Assembly (NCBI GenBank): GCA_965221405.1 | Contig: CBDCSE010000003.1 | Coordinates: forward strand, 705,315 to 769,314 | Direction of reading: 5' to 3' | DNA length: 64,000 nt | Source of the DNA: JAPOUP01 sp965221405 | GTDB lineage: Bacteria > Pseudomonadota > Alphaproteobacteria > Rhodobacterales > Rhodobacteraceae | In this document: positions 17,299 through 26,860 of the stretch, in pieces | Layout of the letters: each line of letters starts with the position of its first letter | How positions within the stretch are numbered: position 1 is the stretch's first letter | Translations under genes and position numbers: made by a program | The notes under the pieces: model-generated | Databases searched by the model: none | What the model was told of the DNA's origin: nothing | What the model saw: the letters and a program-made list of their open reading frames with translations, nothing else

Positions 17299-19259
17299 CT
17301 CGACTTCCTACATTTTCGGCTGTAAGTCATTGATTTTCGGCGGCCCGGATTTCGAATGGGCACTACATCGCGGGACGTTCCCGCGTTCATTGCCGCCGGT
17401 TTCGGGGCTCTGTCACCCGCCTGCCCGCCGGGCTGCGGTCTTTCGCGTCGGCTGGAGCCGGAACGGGGCTTCGTTCCATCCGAGGCCGAGGCTCCGGTAG
17501 ATCCGCCGGGCCTTGGCCGAGGCCCGGCTGGGCATGGCGTATTTCTGTTCCGTGCCCTTTCTGTGCAGCACGCTGATCTGCAGGGCGTTGAGCTCGCGCC
17601 GGATGACGTCCGGGCTCATGGGGTGGCCGGACAGCGCGAGCCTGTGGCGGAGGTGCTGCAGGCAGCAGAACGCCATGTAGCAGATGGCGATGTGGGCGCG
17701 CACCCGGCGTTTCACCCAGTGGAAGACCGGGCGGATGCGGAGATCGTGCTTGTTCACGCGGAAACACGCCTCGATCTCCCATAACCGGCGGTACTGCATG
17801 ACGAGGAAGCGGGCGTCGGCGTCATCGTGGCCCCAGGCCACGATCCCGCCTATCCCGTCCCACCGCGCCGCTTCGGCGACCTTGTCCCCGTCGATCTCGA
17901 TCCGGCCCTCGGGGAAGGCGAGGAAACGGGCGTACCCGCGCCCGGCGACCGACGCGGGCCTGTCGCTCCCGGCGAGACGCCTGCGCAGCCGCTCCAGGCC
18001 CTGCGCGCGCTGGCGCGCGTCCTTGCGCGCGCGTTTGGGCGACCAGGTGACGATGACCCTGGTCGAGCCCTTCCTGAGGCTCTTGTAGCGCGCGATCGAG
18101 GTCGGGAACTCCTTCATCGGCCGCCACGCCACGAAGCCGTCGGGCTCGAGCGCCCGGTTCCGGAACTCCGCGGTCTGGGACCTGAGCCGGGCACCGAGAA
18201 TGTACGGGATGCCGCGTTCCTGAAGCAGCCTCTCGTTGTCGGCGCTGATCATGCCGGCGTCGGCCACCACCGTGAAGCGCGCGGCGGGGTAGCGTTCGGC
18301 CAGCCCCGCGAGAGAGGAGATCAGGGTGTGGCCCTCGTAGCTGCTGCCCGGGAACAGCTCGTAGCCCAGCGGGATGCCGTCGGGGGTGACCAGAAGGGCG
18401 AATACGACCTGGACGCGGTGGTGCTTGCCGTCCTTGCTGTAGCCCTTGGCGCGCAGGCCGTCCTCCACCTCGCTCTCGAAATACAGCGTCGTGGTGTCGA
18501 AGAAGATGACGCTGACGGGCTCGTCATAGAGCTTGCGGGCCGCCGCGTGGGACTGGCCGCGGATGGCGTCGATCAGGCCGTCGTCGAGAAAGTCCATGGT
18601 CCTGTAGACCTGGTCGAGGTTCAGCGACAGATCGCCATGGCGGTCGAGCTCGCGGACCGTGGCGCGCTTGCTGAGCGGCTGCGCGACGCGCGCGAGGACC
18701 ATCTCCTTGAGGATGCGGTTGGAGCTCATGCGCCGCGCGCCCAGCACCCGATCCCACCCCAGGCGGCCGTAAACCTCGCCAAGCGCCTCGCGCAGCCCGA
18801 CCGAGATCCGCGCCTCCTCGCGGCATTCGGCCAGGTCGACCCCGAAGGGCCGCGGATCCGCCACCGCCAGACGGGCCTGGGCGATGAGATCGCTGTACTG
18901 CTTCGGCGTCAGCAGGTGAAGCTGGGCCGTCTCCGCCTGCCTCATCTCCTCGATGATCAGCCGCCCGAGGCGGTCGAGCTGGCTGAGCTGCCCGTCGCTC
19001 GTCGCGGTGCCGACATGGCGCACGACCCTCTGGCGCACCCTGTCGCCGTCGCGCACCGACCTGACGACCTGGACGCGGATTCGGTCTCCGCTCTTCTTGT
19101 GGCGAACGAACATGCCGGAAGTATGGACCGGACGGGCCGGAGGGTCAAGCGGAATATACCCCGTGGGCACTACATCGCCGTCCCGGGGAATCGAGACCCA
19201 ATGGACCACAAATACAGTCAGTTACGCACCGCCAGAATCCGGCAATGTAGGAAGTCAAG
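17299..19259 (-). mobile_element. IS1634-family insertion sequence, copy 1 (1961 bp)
   Basis: The ends were fixed by comparing this copy with the one at 39811-41771: both are 1961 bp. One end reads CTCGACTTCCTACATT, the other CTTGACTTCCTACATT inward, giving imperfect terminal inverted repeats of about 16-22 bp. A single transposase gene fills it. Flanked by 142-bp direct repeats of host DNA. Inserted in the phytanoyl-CoA dioxygenase-like gene. Confidence 0.93.
17413..19113 (-). CDS. IS1634-family transposase, copy 1
   Basis: A 566-residue DDE transposase if started at MFVRHKKSGDRIR, the usual beginning of the family; the frame stays open 96 bp further upstream. Catalytic candidates are Asp in IFFDTTTLYFES, Asp in TVVADAGMIS and Glu in RRLWEIEACFRVNKHDL. 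The protein is identical to that of copy 2 at 39957-41657 and has no break, so both are probably active. Confidence 0.93.
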   Translation of the reverse strand: MFVRHKKSGDRIRVQVVRSVRDGDRVRQRVVRHVGTATSDGQLSQLDRLGRLIIEEMRQAETAQLHLLTPKQYSDLIAQARLAVADPRPFGVDLAECREEARISVGLREALGEVYGRLGWDRVLGARRMSSNRILKEMVLARVAQPLSKRATVRELDRHGDLSLNLDQVYRTMDFLDDGLIDAIRGQSHAAARKLYDEPVSVIFFDTTTLYFESEVEDGLRAKGYSKDGKHHRVQVVFALLVTPDGIPLGYELFPGSSYEGHTLISSLAGLAERYPAARFTVVADAGMISADNERLLQERGIPYILGARLRSQTAEFRNRALEPDGFVAWRPMKEFPTSIARYKSLRKGSTRVIVTWSPKRARKDARQRAQGLERLRRRLAGSDRPASVAGRGYARFLAFPEGRIEIDGDKVAEAARWDGIGGIVAWGHDDADARFLVMQYRRLWEIEACFRVNKHDLRIRPVFHWVKRRVRAHIAICYMAFCCLQHLRHRLALSGHPMSPDVIRRELNALQISVLHRKGTEQKYAMPSRASAKARRIYRSLGLGWNEAPFRLQPTRKTAARRAGG

Positions 19260-19401
19260 AGGAGTCCGCGGCCGCCTTTGCATACCGGAAATATCGGGAT
19301 GCCGCGCATGTGGACGGCCTGACCCGCGTCGGGTCAGGACGGCGAATGTTGCATGAGCCGCATGCCTTCATCATGGGAGTTCCGCTGACACGGGTAGGGC
19401 C
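19260..19401 (+). repeat. Right 142-bp target site duplication of IS copy 1
   Basis: Second copy of the host sequence at 17157-17298. It puts 47 duplicated codons on each side of the element. Confidence 0.93.
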
Positions 19402-19939
19402 GGATGCGGGCCCGCTGGTGATCTGGGAAGGGAGTCACGAAATCATGCGGAAGGCGCTGGGTGAGGTCCTTCTTCCGGCACCGTCTGAAACATGGCCGGA
19501 CACCGACCTGACGGACGCTTACCGGGCCGCCCGTCGCGAGGCGTTCAAACGCTGTCGGCGTGTGCCCGTATTCGCCAGACCAGGTGAGGCCTATTTGGTT
19601 CATCGACTTGCCCTGCATGGCATCGCGCCCTCGGCACCCCAGGCACCGGACAATGCGGCATCATGTGACGGCCGGATGATCGCTTACTTCAGACCGCCGC
19701 TTGAAGGCTCCATAAGGGATTGGATCCATCTCGCGTGACGGAGGGCCGAAAGCCGATGCCCGCATCCGTATCCAATGCCTGACGGTGCCGGGTGAGAGGA
19801 AGCGTTGGATCGAGCCGGGCCGCCGGTATGGAACGTACACCGGGCCGTGGTCCGGGCGTTAGGGGACTGGTATCTCATGCGTCCGGCCCGTGTCCTGCCG
19901 ATTCGCTGCCACCCGATCCCCGGATCCTCCTCGAAACGG

Positions 19940-20179
19940 TTAGCGTCCCCGATCCAGTCTTGCCGCACGTCCGCCCCGACGCCGCGCCAGTTTGACGGCC
20001 CGCTTCGGCAGATCGGCCATGATTCTGCGTCGTTCATCCGATGTCATCGACGACCAGAGGTTGATCTCCTCAGCCGAACGCAGACAGCCGGCACAGAACC
20101 CGGATGTCGGATGTATGACACAGACCCGGACGCACGGAGAGTCGGTTTCGTCACGTCTCCAGGGGATATCGTCATTCAT
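19940..20179 (-). CDS. DUF1289 family protein
   Basis: A 79-residue protein with the DUF1289 signature SPCVRVCVIHPTSGFCAGC: four cysteines that suggest a small metal or Fe-S binding fold. It is followed by the usual EEINLWSSMTSDERRRIMADLP. Its ATG overlaps the ruvX stop (ATGA at 20176-20179), making it the last gene of a ccmI-ruvX-DUF1289 operon. Function unknown. Confidence 0.88.
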   Translation of the reverse strand: MNDDIPWRRDETDSPCVRVCVIHPTSGFCAGCLRSAEEINLWSSMTSDERRRIMADLPKRAVKLARRRGGRAARLDRGR

Positions 20180-20652
20180 CGGCCGATCCGCTGATTCCGC
20201 ATCCTGTCGAGCGCTCCCTGCAGGATATAGCCCGCCGCGACATGGTCAATGACCTCGTCTCGGCGCTTTCGGGATGTATCCGCGTCAAGCAGCGCGCGTT
20301 CGGCGGCGACCGTGCTGAGCCGCTCGTCCCAATACATAATGGGAAGAGCGGTCATTCGCGTCAGATTGCGAACGAACGCGCGCGTTGACTGGCAGCGTCT
20401 CCCCTCGGTACCATCCATGTTCAGTGGCAGACCCATAACAAGCCCCGCCAGATCGCGGTCTTCCGAAACCGTCAACAGGCGGGCGGCGTCCACGCGGAAT
20501 TTCCGTCGCCGGATGGTATGCAGCGGCGTGGCGATCGACCGGCCCGGATCCGATACCGCGATACCAATCGTCTTCGTGCCCAGGTCAAGCCCCGCGATGG
20601 CGCGCCCCGGCGGTAGGGCGGTCACGAATTCCCCAACACTGTCGCAGATCAT
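20176..20652 (-). CDS. ruvX: Holliday junction resolvase-like RuvX/YqgF
   Basis: A 158-residue RNase H-fold protein of the YqgF family, implicated in pre-16S rRNA 5'-end maturation and junction resolution. GLDLGTKTIGIAVSD opens the fold with the first catalytic Asp; GLPLNMDGTEGRRCQSTRAF and YWDERLSTVAAERAL carry later active-site acids, and DHVAAGYILQGALD ends it. Overlaps ccmI upstream and DUF1289 downstream by 4 bp each, so translation is coupled through the operon. Confidence 0.93.
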   Translation of the reverse strand: MICDSVGEFVTALPPGRAIAGLDLGTKTIGIAVSDPGRSIATPLHTIRRRKFRVDAARLLTVSEDRDLAGLVMGLPLNMDGTEGRRCQSTRAFVRNLTRMTALPIMYWDERLSTVAAERALLDADTSRKRRDEVIDHVAAGYILQGALDRMRNQRIGR

Positions 20653-21902
20653 TCCGCGACACCGGAGGTGACGGCGGCGGCGCGGATGATCGCGAGGGCC
20701 TTGGGGTCGTCGGCGAACTCCGTCTGCGCCTTCAGCCAGAATTCAGATCCACGTACCGTGTCACCGAGGACTCCCAGGGAGTGGATGAGCCGAGCCCATT
20801 CCGCGGGAGAACCGTTCTCTCCGCCCTCGATCCTTTCCGCCAGGCCATCCACCATACCCCGGATCATCTCCTGCCGGTCAGCGGCGTCCATTTCCCCGGC
20901 GGCCTCCACGTCCTCGACGGTCGGGCCGGCGAATGGCCGCGGCTCATCGTCCGGCAGGGCGTAGCGGATGCCGGCGGCTTGCGCCGCGTACCCGATCCGT
21001 TCCCTGATCGGACGCAGCCAGGCGGCATCCGGTGGCCCTTCCTCCAGAAGCGCCTGCCAGACGTCGAACGCGAGATCGGGGCGGCCCGACTGGGCAAGCA
21101 TGAGCCCCGTTAGGTAACGCGCCGGCCCGTGACCGGGATCCAGCTGAAGCGCCCGATGCAGCGCCCTCTCCGCCTCCGGAGAAACGAAACCGTTCGCCGC
21201 CAGCACCAGAAGCCGGGCGTGCAGGGCGTGATCGTCGGCCGTGGCGCCTTCGCCCTTCAGCGCAATCAGCCGCGACTGCGCCGAATGGGCGGCCCGGAAA
21301 TCGCCGAGCACCTCCTCGTAATGCGCCAGCAGCCTTAACCCCTCCGGATCGTTCGGACGTTGGGAAACCGCTGTGCGGAGTCTTTCCATAAGGTCCGGTA
21401 GGGCTGGGTCGACATCGCCTGGAGCCATTCGGACGCTGCCGGCCCGGGCCTCCGCCATCACCGCAGCTTCGGCCTCAGCCTGATCCATACGTGTCCTGTG
21501 CATCTCCTCGGTGAGCGCGATCCGATCGGCGAGCCGCAGGTCCGGATAACCGGGAGCGCCTATTGAGAGATAGAGGCCCGTCGATCCGGCGGCCAGCACA
21601 ACGCAGACCAGGAAGGCAACTGCCGCGGACACGTGCCGGGGGGGGGTCCGATACCGTATCGTCTGCGCCCTCCTGTCCGCCTCCAGAAGTCGGCGCGATA
21701 CTTCAGTGCGTATGGATCCGGCCTGCCTTGCGGTCAGGGTTCCACGGGCGACATCGCGATCGATCTCGTCAAGCTGGCTCCGGTAAATGCGCAGATCCTG
21801 ATTGGATGCCGTATGGCCGTTTTCGCGCGAACGCACGACAGCCATCGCAAGAATCCCGCTTACGATGAGCGTCAGTGTTCCCGAAACCATCCAGAATCCC
21901 AT
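20649..21902 (-). CDS. ccmI: c-type cytochrome biogenesis protein CcmI (CycH)
   Basis: A 417-residue membrane protein of the System I cytochrome c maturation pathway, which presents apocytochrome to the haem ligation complex. Two membrane segments (about residues 2-20 and 92-112) bracket a cytoplasmic helical loop that starts LRIYRSQLDEIDRDVARGTL, diagnostic for CcmI. The periplasmic C-terminal part contains TPR-like repeats (PEGLRLLAHYEEVLGDFRAA and on). I start at MGFWMVSG, which matches relatives; 20 codons upstream are also open. First gene of its operon. Confidence 0.9.
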   Translation of the reverse strand: MGFWMVSGTLTLIVSGILAMAVVRSRENGHTASNQDLRIYRSQLDEIDRDVARGTLTARQAGSIRTEVSRRLLEADRRAQTIRYRTPPRHVSAAVAFLVCVVLAAGSTGLYLSIGAPGYPDLRLADRIALTEEMHRTRMDQAEAEAAVMAEARAGSVRMAPGDVDPALPDLMERLRTAVSQRPNDPEGLRLLAHYEEVLGDFRAAHSAQSRLIALKGEGATADDHALHARLLVLAANGFVSPEAERALHRALQLDPGHGPARYLTGLMLAQSGRPDLAFDVWQALLEEGPPDAAWLRPIRERIGYAAQAAGIRYALPDDEPRPFAGPTVEDVEAAGEMDAADRQEMIRGMVDGLAERIEGGENGSPAEWARLIHSLGVLGDTVRGSEFWLKAQTEFADDPKALAIIRAAAVTSGVAE

Positions 21903-22108
21903 TTGGATCTCCTTTGCGACCCCGGCCCATCTACAGGTTTCGGCTTCACCGAAAAAGCCCATTGCACGTATGCGTGTATTGCGCGGTTTTGCCGCTGTGC
22001 CCCGTGTCGCATTATTTTCCGCTAGTGCCGTTTACCGTCTTGGAATCCGTCGACGGCATGTTCATTGTGATCCGAATAAGTCGCCATGGATGCTACCTGG
22101 GGAAGCAG

Positions 22109-23353
22109 GTGAAACGCTATTCGGCATTTTCGATAGTCCGCGAGGCATTGCGCGGTCATACTGGCTGGGAACGCGCATGGGCCTCGCCCGAGCCGCAGAG
22201 CAGGTATGACGTGGTGATTGTCGGGGCCGGCGGTCACGGACTGGCGACGGCTTACTACCTGGGGAAGAATTTCGGGATCACGGATACCGCGGTTCTGGAG
22301 AAGGGCTGGCTAGGTGGAGGAAACACCGGGCGTAACACGACGATCATTCGGTCGAACTATCTGCAGGACGCGTCCGCGGCGATCTACGAAAAATCCCGTA
22401 GCCTTTACGAGACCCTGAGTCAGGAACTGAACTTCAACGTCATGTTCAGCCCCAGGGGCGTGATGATGCTCGCGCAGACCAATCACGAGGTCCGGGGCTA
22501 CAGGCGCACCGCTCAGGCGAACGCGTTGCAGGGTGTGGAGACCGAATTCATCGGACCGGATCGGGTGAAGCGGATTTGCCCGATCATCAGCATCAGCGGG
22601 CCGCGGTATCCGGTGCTCGGTGCGCTATGGCAGCCGCGTGGCGGCACGGCCCGGCACGATGCGGTAGCCTGGGGCTATGCGCGCGCATGCTCCGCAATGG
22701 GAATTCACGTGATCCAGAACTGTGAGGTGAGTGGCGTCCGCACCGAGGGAGGAAAGGTCATGGGAGTCACCACCACCCGCGGGAACATTGACTGCTCCAG
22801 ACTGGGAATGGTGGTTGCCGGACATTCGGGCCATCTCGCGGCGATGGCCGGCTTCCGGCTGCCGATAGAGTCGGTCGCGCTGCAGGCGCTCGTCACGGAA
22901 CCGGTAAAGCCCTGTATGGACGTCGTGGTCATGGCCAACACCGTACACGGATATATGAGCCAGTCGGACAAGGGCGAACTAGTGATCGGGGGTGGTGCCG
23001 ATGGCTTCAACAATTTCACCCAGCGGGGGTCATTCCAGCATATAGAGGAAACGGTGCGGGCCCTGGTCGAGACCTTTCCGATCGTCTCCAGACTCAAGAT
23101 CCTGCGCCAGTGGGGTGGGGTTGTCGACATGACCGGCGACCGCTCGCCGATCATATCCAAAACACCCGTGGAAGGCTGTTTCATGAACTGCGGTTGGGGC
23201 ACCGGCGGGTTCAAGGCAATCCCGGGTTCGGGATGGGCAATGGCTGAGCTGATGGCAAAGGGTGAGTCGCCGCTCGCCGGCGGGTTCGGGCTGAGCCGGT
23301 TCCGTGAGGGTCGGTTCATCGACGAAAGCGTGGCGGCGGGAGTGGCGCATTGA
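22109..23353 (+). CDS. soxB: Sarcosine oxidase subunit beta
   Basis: A 414-residue flavin subunit of heterotetrameric sarcosine oxidase. The complex oxidises sarcosine to glycine with O2, giving H2O2 and 5,10-methylene-THF. The FAD motif is VIVGAGGHGLATAYYLG, then GWLGGGNTGRNTTIIRSNYL, a family hallmark; the His in GTARHDAVAWGYAR matches the covalent FMN site. The GTG start at 22109 gives VKRYSAFSIVREALRGH, the normal N-terminus; upstream frame is not conserved. Confidence 0.95.
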   Translation: MKRYSAFSIVREALRGHTGWERAWASPEPQSRYDVVIVGAGGHGLATAYYLGKNFGITDTAVLEKGWLGGGNTGRNTTIIRSNYLQDASAAIYEKSRSLYETLSQELNFNVMFSPRGVMMLAQTNHEVRGYRRTAQANALQGVETEFIGPDRVKRICPIISISGPRYPVLGALWQPRGGTARHDAVAWGYARACSAMGIHVIQNCEVSGVRTEGGKVMGVTTTRGNIDCSRLGMVVAGHSGHLAAMAGFRLPIESVALQALVTEPVKPCMDVVVMANTVHGYMSQSDKGELVIGGGADGFNNFTQRGSFQHIEETVRALVETFPIVSRLKILRQWGGVVDMTGDRSPIISKTPVEGCFMNCGWGTGGFKAIPGSGWAMAELMAKGESPLAGGFGLSRFREGRFIDESVAAGVAH

Positions 23354-23522
23354 TTTCGGGGCGGTTCGTATCCATGCTGCGGGATCACCGGCGGCCCGCA
23401 TGGTCGGGGACCGGCCGCGACGACCGCTGTCATGGCTGGATTCCGGCGGGCCGCAGCGGTCTCGGGGCCATCGATTTCGCCGGGACTGTCGACGCGTATG
23501 CCGTAGAGCCGGAGGAACGCCG

Positions 23523-23852
23523 GTGCTGACGCTGCGATGCCCATACTGTGGAGTGCTCGCCGACGAGACCGAGCTTGAGCCTGGCGGAGAGGCGCATGCC
23601 AGGCGGAAAGCGTCCGATTGCAGTGATGAGGAGTTCCAGGCCTATCTGTTTCTCCGGGAGAACCCGCGTGGTGTGCATTTCGAACGCTGGCGGCACGCCA
23701 ATGGTTGCGGGAAATGGTTTCATGCGGCGCGTGATACCGTGACGCTTGAAGTGTTCGGGACATATCCCGCACAGACCTATGGTCCGCCTGCGGAAATCAT
23801 GGAGACCATCGGGGCAAGAAGGCCCGGCTGGCGTTGGAGGGAATTCCCATGA
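23523..23852 (+). CDS. soxD: Sarcosine oxidase subunit delta
   Basis: A 109-residue zinc-binding subunit of the sarcosine oxidase complex. LRCPYCGVLADETEL and FERWRHANGCGKWFHAARD provide the Cys/His ligands and the conserved family core. It starts with GTG, 6 bp after a GGAGG ribosome site. A 169-bp non-coding gap separates it from soxB, more than usual for this operon. Overlaps soxA by 4 bp (ATGA). Confidence 0.94.
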   Translation: MLTLRCPYCGVLADETELEPGGEAHARRKASDCSDEEFQAYLFLRENPRGVHFERWRHANGCGKWFHAARDTVTLEVFGTYPAQTYGPPAEIMETIGARRPGWRWREFP

Positions 23853-26800
23853 GTGCCCGGCTGGCTTCCGGTGGCCGCCTTTTGGACCGTTCCCGCCCGC
23901 TGGGTTTCACCTTCAACGGTATGCGCATGCGCGGATTCGCGGGAGATACGCTCGCCTCGGCACTGCTGGCGAACGATCAGGTGCTGGTGGGACGGTCGTT
24001 CAAATACCATCGGCCCAGAGGCATCGTCGCGAGCGGTCCGGAAGAACCGAACGCTCTTTTCGGAGTGGGTGAGGAAGGCCTGTTCAGGCCAAACCAGCGC
24101 GCCACGGATCAGGAGCTTTTCGATGGGTTGTGCGCTGTGAGCCAGAATCACTGGCCGAGCCTGGAGTGCGATATAGGTGCGCTCAACGATCTGGCTTCGG
24201 GTCTTCTGCCGGCGGGATTCTACTACAAGACGTTCATCCATCCACGTATGGCCTGGAAGCGTGTCTTCGAACCGTTCATCAGGCGCGCGGCGGGTCTTGG
24301 GAAGGTGCCCAGGGATCATGATCCCGATACCTACGAACATTTTCATGTTCATGTCGACATATTGGTGATCGGTGGCGGAATCGCCGGTCTTGCCGCCGCG
24401 CGGCAGGCTGGAGCGGCTGGGGCGAAGGTCCTTCTGCTCGAACGGTCGCCCCACTGGGGTGGCAGGACCATGGTCGACGGTGCCGTTGTGAACGGGATGC
24501 CCGTGGAACGATGGGTTGAGCAGACCCTCGCCGAGCTTGCCGGAATGGACAATGTCAGGATGCGCACGCGGTGCGTGGCTGCCGGAGTCCATGATCATGG
24601 CTATGTGATCGGCTGCGAGAGCTTGATTGATAGTGACCTTGCGGACGGTGTGCCCCGCCAGAGGCTTTGGCGGATCCGGGCGAAGCAGGTGGTGACGGCC
24701 ACTGGTGCCATTGAACGGCCGCTTTCCTTCGCCTGCAACGACGTTCCCGGTGTGATGCTGGCCAGTGCTGTCCGTGATTATGTGGTGAACTGGGGTGTTT
24801 CGCCGGGTGACCGAACGGTGGTGGTCACGAACAATGACGATGCCTATCGCACCGCGATCACGCTTAAGGAGGCGGGACTCGAGGTTCCGGCGGTAATTGA
24901 CGCCCGGGCACAGGCATCGGGAGCGCTGGCCGGACGCGCCCGGGATCTGGGAATCCGGATCGAGTGTGGCAAAGCGGTGGCCACCGTGAACGGCCGCGGC
25001 AGGGTCACTGGGGTGCGCATTGCCGTTCAGGCGGGCGAGGGTGCGGTGATTGACGAACTGGCCTGCGACGTGGTCGCCATGTCGGGTGGGTGGTCCCCCG
25101 TGGTACATTTGTGGTCTCACTGCGGTGGTGGACTTATATGGGACGGGGTCAACGCCCATTTCCGACCCGACCCGACCCGACCCCCGACAGGTGCGGACGG
25201 AGAGGGGTTCGTGCGTGCCGCGGGGTCGGCGAACGGCGCGGTGAGTCTGGCCCAGACGCTGGCCGATGCCGATTCCCAGGGCAGAACGGCCGCGCTGGCC
25301 GCTGGTCACGATGTGAGCGCGAGGCCCGCGCCCGAGGCCGTTGACGAAGAGTCCCAGCCGATGTTGCCGGTTTGGTTGATGCCACAGGGAGCGGGCCGCA
25401 AGCTTCGGCGGAAAATATGGCTTGACTTCCAGAATGACGTAAAGGTCTCCGATGTCCAGCTGGCTGTCAGTGAAGGTTATGAATCGGTTGAACATGTCAA
25501 GCGTTACACCACACTCGGAATGGCGACCGATCAGGGCAAGCTCAGTAACATAAACGGATTGGGGGTGATTTCCGGCGAGTTGGACGTTGAGATTCCCAAG
25601 GTTGGAACCACAACGTTCCGACCGCCGTTCGTTCCTATTTCGTTGGGCGTGGTCGCGGGCGAGGCGCGGGGCGGTCTTTTCCAGCCGCTTCGCCGCACGC
25701 CCATGCATGACTGGCATGAGGCACATGGAGCCTTCTGGGAGCCAGTGGGACATTGGCGACGCCCGTATTGCTACCGGCGTGGCGGTGAGGATATCGAAGA
25801 GGCCGTACGGCGGGAGGTTACCAACACCCGGAAAAGACTCGGTCTGTTCGATGCCTCCACGCTCGGAAAGATACTGGTCAGGGGGCCGGACGCGGGCAGG
25901 TTCCTCGACATGATGTATACGGGGATGATGTCAACGCTGCGGCCCGGTCGCTGTCGCTATGGACTGATGTGCGACGAAAACGGATTCCTGATCGATGACG
26001 GTGTGGTCGCGCGGCTTGGTGAGCATGAATTTCTCTGTCACACCACGTCCGGTGGCGCGGACCGGATCCATGCGCATATGGAAGAATGGTTGCAGACGGA
26101 GTGGTGGGACTGGAGGGTCTATACGCTGAACCTGACTGAGCAGTTCGCCCAGATCGCCGTTGTCGGCCCGAACGCCCGTGCGACGCTCGAACATATGGGC
26201 GGCATGGATCTAGGCCCCGATGCGTTGCCGTTCATGTCCTGGGCGGGTGGTTCGATCGGAGGCTTCGGTGTCCGTGTTTTCAGCGTTAGTTTCTCCGGTG
26301 AGACCTCTTTCGAGGTCGCGGTGCCCGCGAACCAGGGCAATGGGTTCTGGGAAGCCGTTGTCGAGGCCGGAAAAGGGTTTGGTGCGATGCCATACGGAAC
26401 CGAGGCCCTGCATGTCATGCGGGCCGAGAAGGGGTTTATAATGATCGGCGATGAGACCGACGGAACGGTCATTCCTCAGGATCTTGGACTGGATTGGGCC
26501 ATTTCGAGGAAAAAATCCGATTACCTGGGAAAGCGGGCCCAAGAGCGTGTTGGCATGACCGATCCGGATCGATGGAAATTTGTCGGGCTTCAGACGCTTG
26601 ACGGCTCGGTTCTTCCCGATGGAGCATATGCCGTCGCGGATGGAAAAAACGTGAATGGACAGCGCAACGTTCAGGGTAGGGTGACCTCCACCTATTTCTC
26701 GCCGACGCTCGACAGGGGAATCGCCCTTGGGCTGGTGAAGCGAGGCCCCGAGCGCACCGATGAGGTGCTGGAGTTTCCGTGCAGCGACGGTTTGACCCGC

Positions 26801-26860
26801 AAGGCCCGTATCGTCAGTCCGGCATTCCTGCACGCTGGAGGGTCGGAAGGTGAGGCCTGA
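23849..26860 (+). CDS. soxA: Sarcosine oxidase subunit alpha
   Basis: A 1003-residue subunit. The N-terminal 2Fe-2S-ferredoxin-like fold (residues 10-110, SFKYHRPRGIVASGPEEPNA) is followed by an NAD-binding dehydrogenase domain with VIGGGIAGLAAARQAG near 174, then a C-terminal GcvT-like tetrahydrofolate domain from about 610 (TRKRLGLFDASTLGKILVRG). The C-terminal domain takes the iminium product and makes methylene-THF. A short CGACCC tandem run near 25163 encodes part of RPDPTRPP. Full length, no breaks. Confidence 0.95.
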   Translation: MSARLASGGRLLDRSRPLGFTFNGMRMRGFAGDTLASALLANDQVLVGRSFKYHRPRGIVASGPEEPNALFGVGEEGLFRPNQRATDQELFDGLCAVSQNHWPSLECDIGALNDLASGLLPAGFYYKTFIHPRMAWKRVFEPFIRRAAGLGKVPRDHDPDTYEHFHVHVDILVIGGGIAGLAAARQAGAAGAKVLLLERSPHWGGRTMVDGAVVNGMPVERWVEQTLAELAGMDNVRMRTRCVAAGVHDHGYVIGCESLIDSDLADGVPRQRLWRIRAKQVVTATGAIERPLSFACNDVPGVMLASAVRDYVVNWGVSPGDRTVVVTNNDDAYRTAITLKEAGLEVPAVIDARAQASGALAGRARDLGIRIECGKAVATVNGRGRVTGVRIAVQAGEGAVIDELACDVVAMSGGWSPVVHLWSHCGGGLIWDGVNAHFRPDPTRPPTGADGEGFVRAAGSANGAVSLAQTLADADSQGRTAALAAGHDVSARPAPEAVDEESQPMLPVWLMPQGAGRKLRRKIWLDFQNDVKVSDVQLAVSEGYESVEHVKRYTTLGMATDQGKLSNINGLGVISGELDVEIPKVGTTTFRPPFVPISLGVVAGEARGGLFQPLRRTPMHDWHEAHGAFWEPVGHWRRPYCYRRGGEDIEEAVRREVTNTRKRLGLFDASTLGKILVRGPDAGRFLDMMYTGMMSTLRPGRCRYGLMCDENGFLIDDGVVARLGEHEFLCHTTSGGADRIHAHMEEWLQTEWWDWRVYTLNLTEQFAQIAVVGPNARATLEHMGGMDLGPDALPFMSWAGGSIGGFGVRVFSVSFSGETSFEVAVPANQGNGFWEAVVEAGKGFGAMPYGTEALHVMRAEKGFIMIGDETDGTVIPQDLGLDWAISRKKSDYLGKRAQERVGMTDPDRWKFVGLQTLDGSVLPDGAYAVADGKNVNGQRNVQGRVTSTYFSPTLDRGIALGLVKRGPERTDEVLEFPCSDGLTRKARIVSPAFLHAGGSEGEA

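Larger units (their letters stand above)
16823..19738 (+). pseudogene. Phytanoyl-CoA dioxygenase-like gene split by IS1634-family element
   Basis: The gene starts at 16823 (MDSHLTEIEGYRS), overlapping dusA, and resembles phytanoyl-CoA dioxygenase/2-oxoglutarate Fe(II) oxygenases: HVDGL supplies the His-x-Asp pair and LVHRLALHGIAP the distal His. At 17298 it is cut by a 1961-bp insertion sequence with a 142-bp target duplication. The 3' part continues to 19738. Joining 16823-17298 to 19402-19738 gives an open frame of 271 codons with no stop, so nothing but the insertion has damaged the gene. Confidence 0.85.

Noticed and set aside
17827..19356. Long open frame (509 codons) antisense to the IS1634 transposase, also present in the second copy
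   Set aside because: A GC-rich codon-bias shadow: the opposite strand has a real DDE transposase, and this frame has low-complexity, Val/Asp/Arg-rich sequence with no motif.
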